From contig JAFVHT010000040.1 of the NCBI GenBank assembly GCA_017474285.1, forward strand, positions 1 through 50,739: 50,739 nt of DNA, in the 5' to 3' direction. The stretch is from Acetobacter sp. Its GTDB lineage: Bacteria > Pseudomonadota > Alphaproteobacteria > Acetobacterales > Acetobacteraceae. The notes under the pieces are model-generated. The model was not told the DNA's origin and searched no databases. It saw only the letters and a program-made list of their open reading frames with translations. Within the stretch, counting starts at the first letter, position 1. Every line of letters begins with the position of its first letter. Of the stretch, positions 43,761 through 50,739 are shown piece by piece. Position numbers and translations under genes: made by a program.

Positions 43761-45926
43761 ATGTTTAATTATTATCGTAAAGAAATTGAATGGGCTGGTC
43801 GTCAGCTTATACTAGAAACGGGTAAAATAGCTCGTCAAGCAGATGGCGCCGTGATGGTGACTTATGGTGAAACTGTAGTTTTGTGTACAGCTGTAGGTGA
43901 TCGTACGCTTAAAGCTGGTCAAGATTTTTTTCCATTAACGGTGAACTATCAGGAAAAGACCTATGCTGTAGGTAAAATACCAGGTGGCTTTTTTAAGCGT
44001 GAGGGGCGTCCGTCTGAGCACGAAACTTTGGTGTCTCGGTTAATAGATCGTCCTCTACGGCCTCTTTTTCCTGAAGGGTTTTATAACGAAGTTCAGGTGA
44101 CTGCGACAGTATTAACGCATGATATGGAAAATGACCCGGGTATTGCGGCACTTGTTGGGTGTTCTGCTGCGTTAACATTATCAGGGATTCCTTTTTTTGG
44201 TCCTGTTGGTGCGGCACGAGTTGGTTTTAAGGATGGTGCATTGATTCTTAATCCCACACTTAGTCAAATGAAAGAAAGTGATCTTGATCTCGTGGTTGCT
44301 GGCACATCAGAAGGTGTGTTGATGGTGGAATCCGAAGCTTCGGAGCTTTCGGAAGAGGTGATGCTTGATGCAGTAACTTTTGGGCACTCTGGCTTTAAGC
44401 CTGTGCTTGAGGCTATTATTGACCTCGCAGAGCACGCAGCAAAAGAGCCTTGGTCTTTACCAGAAGAAAACACAGAGATTCAAACGCTTCGTCAAAAAAT
44501 TGATGATATTGGGCGTGCTTCTATAGCAGAAGCTTACCATGAAAAGCAAAAACAAATCCGATATGAAAAACTTAAAAATGTTCGGGAAACTATAGCTGAA
44601 CAACTCATTGCATTGGAGCTTGATGCGGTTGCAGCACAACCTTTAATTAAAGATCTTGAAGCCAACGTTGTGCGGACTTCTATTCTTGAAACAGGTAAGC
44701 GTATTGATGGGCGTGATCTTGTCACAGTACGCCCTATTACACCTGAAGTGGGTTTGCTACCTCGTGTACATGGTTCTGCTTTGTTTACACGCGGTGAAAC
44801 GCAGGCTTTAGTTGTAACCACGCTTGGTACTCCGCAAGATGAACAAATTATTGATGCGCTTGAAGGTGAGTGCCGCACTAATTTCCTTTTACACTATAAT
44901 TTTCCCCCTTTCTCTGTAGGGGAGTGTGGACGTGTTGGTTCTCCGGGGCGACGTGAAATTGGGCATGGTAAATTAGCATGGCGTGCTATTCATCCGCTTA
45001 TGCCTGATCGTAAGGAATTTCCTTATACAGTGCGTGTGGTTTCTGAAATTACAGAGAGTAACGGCTCTTCATCTATGGCGTCTGTGTGCGGTGGGTCTCT
45101 GTCGTTGATGGATGCAGGGGTGCCTCTTAAAAGACCTGTTGCTGGTATTGCGATGGGGCTTATTAAGGAAGGTGAAAAATTCGCTATTCTTTCAGACATT
45201 CTCGGTGATGAAGACCATCTTGGCGATATGGACTTTAAAGTGGCTGGAACAACGCATGGTGTGACAGCACTCCAAATGGATATTAAAATTACGTCTATTA
45301 CTCCCGAAATTATGAAACAAGCTCTTGAACAAGCGCGGGTAGGGCGTATGCATATTTTGGGTGAAATGGCACGTGCTATTACAGAGACACGTTCTACAGT
45401 GTCTGCGTATGCACCGCGGATTACGACGATAAAAATTCCTCGTGAGAAAATTCGTGATGTTATTGGTTCTGGCGGTAAAGTGATTCGCGAAATTGTAGAA
45501 TATTCTGGTGCCAAAATTGATATTGATGACGATGGCACTGTGACGGTTGCTTCGACGTCAGAGGAACAGACCTATAAAGCTCTTGATCGGATCAGTGGTA
45601 TTGTTGCTGATCCAGAATTGGGAAAAATTTATGAAGGAAGAGTTGTTAAAACAGCTGAATTTGGCGCGTTTGTCAATTTCCTTGGTACGCGTGATGGGCT
45701 TGTGCATATTTCCGAATTAGCTCGCGGTCGTGTTGGTCGTACAACCGATGTAGTTAAAGAAGGGGATATGGTTAAAGTAAAAATTGTTGGTTTTGATGAT
45801 CGTGGTAAAGTGAAGTTGTCTATGCGGGTGGTTGATCAGGTGACGGGGGAGGATATTACCGTTCTTGTAGGTGAAAAACCAGCACGGGGTGGAACGCCAC
45901 GAGAGGGAGAAGCTCCGATTGTATAA
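43761..45926 (+). CDS. pnp: Polyribonucleotide nucleotidyltransferase (PNPase)
   Basis: PNPase degrades RNA 3' to 5' with phosphate as part of the degradosome. Two RNase PH-like domains are visible (about residues 1-215 and 300-540, the second with [20 protein letters not shown]). A KH domain with [20 protein letters not shown] follows, then an S1 domain with [19 protein letters not shown]. The ATG at 43761 is chosen: it begins the family N-terminus [11 protein letters not shown] and follows AGGGGTTAAAGAA. A longer frame from 43716 adds 15 unrelated residues. Length is 721 aa. Confidence 0.97.
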   Translation: MFNYYRKEIEWAGRQLILETGKIARQADGAVMVTYGETVVLCTAVGDRTLKAGQDFFPLTVNYQEKTYAVGKIPGGFFKREGRPSEHETLVSRLIDRPLRPLFPEGFYNEVQVTATVLTHDMENDPGIAALVGCSAALTLSGIPFFGPVGAARVGFKDGALILNPTLSQMKESDLDLVVAGTSEGVLMVESEASELSEEVMLDAVTFGHSGFKPVLEAIIDLAEHAAKEPWSLPEENTEIQTLRQKIDDIGRASIAEAYHEKQKQIRYEKLKNVRETIAEQLIALELDAVAAQPLIKDLEANVVRTSILETGKRIDGRDLVTVRPITPEVGLLPRVHGSALFTRGETQALVVTTLGTPQDEQIIDALEGECRTNFLLHYNFPPFSVGECGRVGSPGRREIGHGKLAWRAIHPLMPDRKEFPYTVRVVSEITESNGSSSMASVCGGSLSLMDAGVPLKRPVAGIAMGLIKEGEKFAILSDILGDEDHLGDMDFKVAGTTHGVTALQMDIKITSITPEIMKQALEQARVGRMHILGEMARAITETRSTVSAYAPRITTIKIPREKIRDVIGSGGKVIREIVEYSGAKIDIDDDGTVTVASTSEEQTYKALDRISGIVADPELGKIYEGRVVKTAEFGAFVNFLGTRDGLVHISELARGRVGRTTDVVKEGDMVKVKIVGFDDRGKVKLSMRVVDQVTGEDITVLVGEKPARGGTPREGEAPIV

Positions 45927-46005
45927 AGAGGGTTTTATTCTGTGATTGGGGGAATTTTATCCATCATTCGCGTATAGGTTAGGGTAAGACAACGACAGGG
46001 TAACG

Positions 46006-47424
46006 ATGAAAGCAATTAACACGCTGTCTATGAGTGGGGCAGAGGTTTTGCCTCTTGTTGAGGGGGGGAAAGGGGTCTCTGTATCGACGGGGGTATCTGC
46101 GGGAGCGTGGGCAGCTGTTGGTGGTGTTGGTACGGTATCTCTTGTTAATGCAGATAGCTATGATGAACAGGGACATGTGGTACCTCAAATTTATCGGGGG
46201 CGTACACGTCGTGAACGTCACGAGGAGCTCGTTGACTATGCCATTCGCGGAGGAATTGCCCAAGTTCGTATAGCCCATGAAATGGCAGGAGGGCGTGGGC
46301 GCCTTCATGCAAATTTTTTGTGGGAAATGGGTGCGGCGGAACGGGTAATTGCGGGTGTTTTGGAGGGAGCGCCCGGGCTTGTTCATGGTCTTACATGTGG
46401 GGCAGGTATGCCCTACCGTTTGGCAGAGCTTGCGGCTAAATTTGGTGTGTATTATTACCCTATTGTTTCATCAGGACGGGCCTTAAGTGCTTTGTGGAAA
46501 AGATCTTTTCACAGAGTGCCTGAATTACTCGGTGGTGTTGTCTATGAAGACCCTTGGTACGCGGGTGGGCATAACGGGTTTTCTAACACAGAAAATCCTT
46601 CTATTCCAGAAGATCCTTATCAACGTGTTTTAGTCCTCCGTCAGGTTATGCGGGGATTTGGTTTGCACGAAACTCCCATTATTATGGCTGGCGGTATTTG
46701 GTGGTTGGAAGAGTGGGAAGATTGGATTGAGAATGCTGAACTTGGTCCTATTGTTTTTCAATTTGGTACGCGACCGCTTCTTACGCAAGAGAGCCCTATT
46801 CCAGAAGCGTGGAAACAACGTCTACGTCAATTACATAAGGGTGATGTCCATATCAATCGTTTTTCACCAACGGGATTTTATTCTTCTGCTGTTAATAATG
46901 ATTTTTTGCAGGAATTAAAAGCGCGTTCAGATCGGCAAATTGCCTTTTCTTCCGAACCACAAGGTAATTTGACAGTGCCGTATTCTGTGGGAGAACGGGG
47001 TCGCCAAGTCTTTATAACCTCAGAAGATAAGCAGCGTATACACCAATGGGAAGCTCAAGGATATGTGAAAGCTCTTGCAACGCCTGACACAACGTTGATT
47101 TTTGTAACGCCTGATAAAGCGCGTGAAATTGTGTCTGACCAGGCGGGGTGTATGGGTTGTTTATCTCAATGTCGTTTTTCTAATTGGAGCCAACAAGGTC
47201 CAGCGTATACGACTGGTCATCAGGCAGATCCTCGCTCATTTTGTATTCAAAAAACACTTCAAGCTATCGCACACGCAGACGGTCCCGATCAAGAAATAAT
47301 AGTAGATCATAATTTAATGTTTAGTGGGGCTAATGCATGGCGTTTTAGGGAAGATCCTTTTTACGCGAATGGATTTGTGCCTACTATTGCACAGCTTATT
47401 GAACGTATTATGGTAGGACGTTAA
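46006..47424 (+). CDS. Nitronate monooxygenase-like FMN protein
   Basis: The 472-aa protein looks like a TIM-barrel FMN enzyme of the nitronate monooxygenase (2-nitropropane dioxygenase) group. Hallmarks include GLVHGLTCGAGMPYRLAELA and a C-terminal barrel edge ETPIIMAGGIWWLEEWEDW followed by GPIVFQFGTRPLLTQ. Near the C-terminus, AGCMGCLSQCRFSNW has three closely spaced cysteines that could bind a metal or Fe-S cluster, which is not a standard part of the family. The substrate is unknown. It stands alone, 79 bases after pnp. Confidence 0.75.
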   Translation: MKAINTLSMSGAEVLPLVEGGKGVSVSTGVSAGAWAAVGGVGTVSLVNADSYDEQGHVVPQIYRGRTRRERHEELVDYAIRGGIAQVRIAHEMAGGRGRLHANFLWEMGAAERVIAGVLEGAPGLVHGLTCGAGMPYRLAELAAKFGVYYYPIVSSGRALSALWKRSFHRVPELLGGVVYEDPWYAGGHNGFSNTENPSIPEDPYQRVLVLRQVMRGFGLHETPIIMAGGIWWLEEWEDWIENAELGPIVFQFGTRPLLTQESPIPEAWKQRLRQLHKGDVHINRFSPTGFYSSAVNNDFLQELKARSDRQIAFSSEPQGNLTVPYSVGERGRQVFITSEDKQRIHQWEAQGYVKALATPDTTLIFVTPDKAREIVSDQAGCMGCLSQCRFSNWSQQGPAYTTGHQADPRSFCIQKTLQAIAHADGPDQEIIVDHNLMFSGANAWRFREDPFYANGFVPTIAQLIERIMVGR

Positions 47425-47535
47425 AGAAGACACTGAAGAGACATAAAATGTAAAGAATAAAGACTTTACATAAAAAATCAATAAAGAGAGTGCTAAAAGG
47501 GCACTGAATAATAGGGCGCAAGGTGTGATTTTTAT

Positions 47536-50500
47536 ATGAGAACTCTGGTTGAAATGATCAAATTTAAAGAACCTACAGATCGTTTGAATCGCACGTTACA
47601 ACGGTGTGTGATTTTTAGTATTTTGCTTATTTGCATGGGTAGTATTGAAGCCCATATGTATTTTACTACACTAATGACATATTCTAAATATGTCAGGAAT
47701 CATACGGTTCTTATATCAAATACAGATATTTTTAAAATATACTTCAAACATGCAGTTGGCCGCTGGGTTATAGAGATTCTCTTTATTTTACTTATTGTTT
47801 TTGTAAGTGAGTTATTAACATCTCTTCATGATAAGAAATATAACTCTTTTATACGAAGACTGAAGCAATTTAATGCGTTTAGATCAGCCGTGAACCAATT
47901 GGTTCTTTGCAAAAAAGAAATAGATAGTTTATTGCAGGCGATCTGTGACATAGCTACTCAGTCTGAATGTTTTAAGGTTGTTTGTGTTGTTCGTCCTGAT
48001 GAACAAGGAGAAGCCTCTGTTCTTGCTTTTAGCGGACCTGAGGGGTGTGAGAACGGTTTTCCCGTTTCCTTTCATAAAGTGTGTGATGAAAAGGCGAATA
48101 GCTTTACTCGAGCTTGGCATGAGCGACGTATTATTATCGACAATACCTTTGATGAAAATTGCCGAGAAGAAGAGAAAGTATGGGCAAAAAAATACGAATT
48201 ATCTTTTCATGCTGTTTTACCGATTTATCTTGATAATAAAGTATGGGGCTTATTAAGTATCTATGATGATCGAGTACAAAAGTATTTTGAGGATAAATTT
48301 GAATTATTGCTCAACGAAATTGTAAGTGATGTTTCTTGTGCTGTGACAGAATTGTACGTACGCCATATTCAAGAATTATTGTTTAATAACCGTGTCGTTG
48401 GCGTTTTACTCGTTAAAGAGAATGTTGTTCAACACGCTAATATATATGCGACAGAAATCCTCTGTACATCTTTAGAAGGTATTGTCAACTCCTCTATTGA
48501 ACAATTTTGTTTTGATCGCACAGATTTCCAACGTATTCTTGAGGTTGAGCAAGATCTCTGTAGTGACGAATGTATAAAGGTTCCTGGGGTGTTGATTAAT
48601 CGTCAGGACGGACAGCTTATGATAGCTGATTTTTCTGGAACACGTTTAAGCACTTTAGCAGAGGATTTAACACTTTGGGCGATAGAAAATGTGACGTATC
48701 GCCAACTTGCTGAGTTTTTTTATAAAGCTCTGTTAGAAGTGTCAGATATGATTTTGCGGGCAACAGCAGAAGAGGAAATTTGTTCTAGAGCTTGTGCGGG
48801 TTTGTCTTACAATACTTTTTTTCATACGGTATGGATTGGAAGATGTGACTATACAGAGGAAAAACTTGTAACGATTGCCGCTTCAGGGGCTGGGGTAAAC
48901 GGTATTGACCAAGTTAGTGCTACCACAGGGGCAGATGGCTTTTTTGTACCTGTGCAAGCCTGGAAACAGAAAAAAGTTTTCTATAGAAACGACAAAACTT
49001 TATCTAGCGACAATCATAATGAAACCACGTGCATGGTGGATAATAGTTGGCGTTCTGTTTTGTCTGCGCCTATTTGGCGTGATGGACAATTATGGGGCGT
49101 TGTGACTTTTGTTTCGGCTTACCCCAATGTCTTTAAAGAAGAAAGCATCATTATGTGTAAGCGGATTGCTTCTTTGATTGGGCATGCGTTAGAGAAGTTA
49201 GAATATCAGCAATATATTAGGGATATGCAGGCACAAGAAGCCCTTCGTGCTCGTCGTGATTTGTTGACAGGGCTTCCTAATCGCTTAGCTTTGACGGAAT
49301 ATTTACCACAAGCCTTTGCCCGTGCCCGTCGTTATGATACGCTGGTGGCTGTTGGCGTGTTTGATTTAGACGATTTTAAGCAAGTCAATGATATTTGGGG
49401 GCATACTGCAGGAGATGCTCTCTTAAGAGGACTTGCTGATCGTATACAAAAAACCATGCGTGAAACCGATTTTATTGTCCGCATGGGGGGTGATGAATTT
49501 GTTATTGTGTTTGAAGGGTTGAGTCAAACGAACTTTATGTTACAAATTACTCGTGCTTTAGAACATTTGCACGTGATTGTGGAAACACCTTTTAATGTGG
49601 CAGAAAATGTTCAAGCCACTGTGGGGATGACAATGGGGGTTGCTTTCTTCCCCTCTGATGGGGTTGATGGTGATGCTTTACTTCGTTTAGCGGATGCCGC
49701 TATGTACCGTTCTAAAAAAGAAAAAGTGACACGGAAACAATGGTGGTACTTGGCTTCAACTAATGCAACAGCGCAAGAGAATGAAAAAGCACAATTAGTA
49801 GATAGATTTTTTGACGCCTATGGCTTAGAGGCACAGGGGCTGTTAGCACATTTTAAAGTATTTTTGAATAAATTAGCGCAGGATTTTGTTAAGCATTTTT
49901 ATGATGTTTTCTCTAAAAGTGATGCGTGGAACTGTATTTTTATGTCTTTATCACCAAGAGATATAACGTGGTTAAAGCACTATCAGAAAAGACATGTTCA
50001 TTTATTGTTGTCACCAACAACGACTCGTGAAGAGATAAAACGGGCAGCTGTTAAACTGGGGATTATGTGCTTTCTTTCTGGGGTAGATGCTGCTCTCTTA
50101 ACAGAAGCTTATAGTTTATTCCGCCGTTTATTGATTGATTATTTGAACAAAGCAATGTTAAGGGCAACGGATCGGTATCATATTTTGTTGATTACTGAAA
50201 TACGCCTACAAGATGACAAAGGTACACTGTTAGAAACAGCGCATGCTGTAGAGCAAGAATATTTGAATAGGCTTGTTCATTTACCAGATTCATTGGAAGA
50301 AATACTCGTAACGTTAGGGCGTCTTCCTGGGATGCAGGCGGTTATTCTATTCCGTGTGAACGCAGAAGGTGAATTAGTTGCTAAAAGGGGAGCAGGTCCA
50401 AACGGTGAGACATGCATGTCACTTCTGAATTCGGAACATTATCGTCCTACGTTAGATGAAAATAAGAAAATAGGAAGTTCTTTAGCTGTATTGGCATGGA

Positions 50501-50739
50501 AAACAGGGAAAATACAAACGTCTTCAACATTGGTTATTGCACCGTGGATGGAAGTTTGGCGTGATATTGCATTACGTTTGCGTATCTATTCTGCTGTTTC
50601 TATTCCTGTTCTTGAAGAGAATGGGAAGGTTGTGGCGGTAATTAGTATGTATGGCAGATACTCTGGTCAATTTGAATCCCTTCTCATTCAACAATTTAAT
50701 CAAAGCTTGCAACACAAGTTAGGTATGCTATGGTCCCAT
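47536..50739 (+). CDS. Membrane diguanylate cyclase with GAF domains, cut by the window end
   Basis: An open frame of at least 1068 codons runs to the window edge. It starts with two membrane helices (about residues 22-42 and 76-96). GAF-like sensor regions follow (about 130-280, with HAVLPIYLDNKVWGLLSIY, and about 410-550, with SVLSAPIWRDGQLWGVVTF). The GGDEF domain has DLLTGLPNR, DLDDFKQVNDIWGHTAGD and MGGDEF at 651-655. RETD at 642-645, five residues earlier, forms the product-inhibition I-site, so it should make c-di-GMP and be feedback-inhibited. After it comes an unassigned helical segment (about 750-880) and another GAF-like part. An EAL domain may follow outside the window. Confidence 0.88.
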   Translation, partial: MRTLVEMIKFKEPTDRLNRTLQRCVIFSILLICMGSIEAHMYFTTLMTYSKYVRNHTVLISNTDIFKIYFKHAVGRWVIEILFILLIVFVSELLTSLHDKKYNSFIRRLKQFNAFRSAVNQLVLCKKEIDSLLQAICDIATQSECFKVVCVVRPDEQGEASVLAFSGPEGCENGFPVSFHKVCDEKANSFTRAWHERRIIIDNTFDENCREEEKVWAKKYELSFHAVLPIYLDNKVWGLLSIYDDRVQKYFEDKFELLLNEIVSDVSCAVTELYVRHIQELLFNNRVVGVLLVKENVVQHANIYATEILCTSLEGIVNSSIEQFCFDRTDFQRILEVEQDLCSDECIKVPGVLINRQDGQLMIADFSGTRLSTLAEDLTLWAIENVTYRQLAEFFYKALLEVSDMILRATAEEEICSRACAGLSYNTFFHTVWIGRCDYTEEKLVTIAASGAGVNGIDQVSATTGADGFFVPVQAWKQKKVFYRNDKTLSSDNHNETTCMVDNSWRSVLSAPIWRDGQLWGVVTFVSAYPNVFKEESIIMCKRIASLIGHALEKLEYQQYIRDMQAQEALRARRDLLTGLPNRLALTEYLPQAFARARRYDTLVAVGVFDLDDFKQVNDIWGHTAGDALLRGLADRIQKTMRETDFIVRMGGDEFVIVFEGLSQTNFMLQITRALEHLHVIVETPFNVAENVQATVGMTMGVAFFPSDGVDGDALLRLADAAMYRSKKEKVTRKQWWYLASTNATAQENEKAQLVDRFFDAYGLEAQGLLAHFKVFLNKLAQDFVKHFYDVFSKSDAWNCIFMSLSPRDITWLKHYQKRHVHLLLSPTTTREEIKRAAVKLGIMCFLSGVDAALLTEAYSLFRRLLIDYLNKAMLRATDRYHILLITEIRLQDDKGTLLETAHAVEQEYLNRLVHLPDSLEEILVTLGRLPGMQAVILFRVNAEGELVAKRGAGPNGETCMSLLNSEHYRPTLDENKKIGSSLAVLAWKTGKIQTSSTLVIAPWMEVWRDIALRLRIYSAVSIPVLEENGKVVAVISMYGRYSGQFESLLIQQFNQSLQHKLGMLWSH

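Noticed and set aside
47448..47471. An 8-bp stem (ATGTAAAG/CTTTACAT) as terminator after the nitronate monooxygenase gene
   Set aside because: It is AT-rich and followed by A rather than T on the plus strand, so termination is not supported.
1..50739. tRNA, rRNA, transposase, integrase or CRISPR loci
   Set aside because: None could be recognised on either strand, including in the longer gaps.

Overview
The window looks like a chromosome segment of an Alphaproteobacterium, most probably a low-GC member of the Acetobacteraceae. The reasons are a hopanoid-modification set (hpnH, hpnM, hpnI, hpnJ, hpnK), an sdhCDAB operon with alphaproteobacterial SdhA and SdhB sequences, the blocks truB-rpsO-pnp and proA-nadD-rsfS-rlmH, and a lutABC lactate operon. 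The genus assignment is inference. No rRNA, tRNA, CRISPR array, transposase or integrase was recognised.

Layout. 1-3440: type III restriction-modification genes mod and res, AT-rich, closed by a hairpin terminator. 3598-6077: proA, nadD, rsfS. 6146-11402: a tandem family of 43-residue TPR-repeat genes, mostly with signal peptides and partly decayed, placed between rsfS and its usual neighbour rlmH (11466-11912). 12017-14750: lutABC. 14886-15962: a GT4 glycosyltransferase. 16016-17690: remnant of a DpnII/MboI-type GATC restriction system (DpnA-like methylase plus a frameshifted endonuclease). 18157-19534: a ten-unit cytoplasmic TPR protein, frameshifted. 19838-21894: a small basic protein, dcd and murA. 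21932-27865: hpnK, hpnJ, hpnI and hpnM on the minus strand, divergent from hpnH. 28074-33218: CNNM/CorC-type membrane protein, a UDG-family protein, a TPR envelope protein split in two, and ispE. 33312-38066: asd and sdhCDAB. 38470-42056: an Mla/MCE lipid-transport operon. 42306-45926: truB, rpsO, pnp. 46006-47424: a nitronate-monooxygenase-like protein. 47536-end: a large diguanylate cyclase cut by the window edge.

How the genes fit together. The hpn genes add the side chain to hopanoids and decorate bacteriohopanetetrol. The MlaE-MlaF-MlaD-PqiC-like operon moves lipids across the envelope, and HpnM is itself MlaC-like. LutABC and succinate dehydrogenase feed electrons into respiration. The Asd, ProA, NadD, Dcd, MurA and IspE genes are housekeeping biosynthesis.

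Two features stand out. First, the TPR expansion interrupts a normally tight core gene pair. Second, at least eight loci carry single-base indels or stops: mod, two TPR paralogues, the DpnII endonuclease, the cytoplasmic TPR gene, hpnI, the TPR gene before ispE, and sdhA. Two of these (hpnI and sdhA) are core metabolic genes, so part of the pattern may be sequencing or assembly error. Reads must decide before any of these loci is called a pseudogene.
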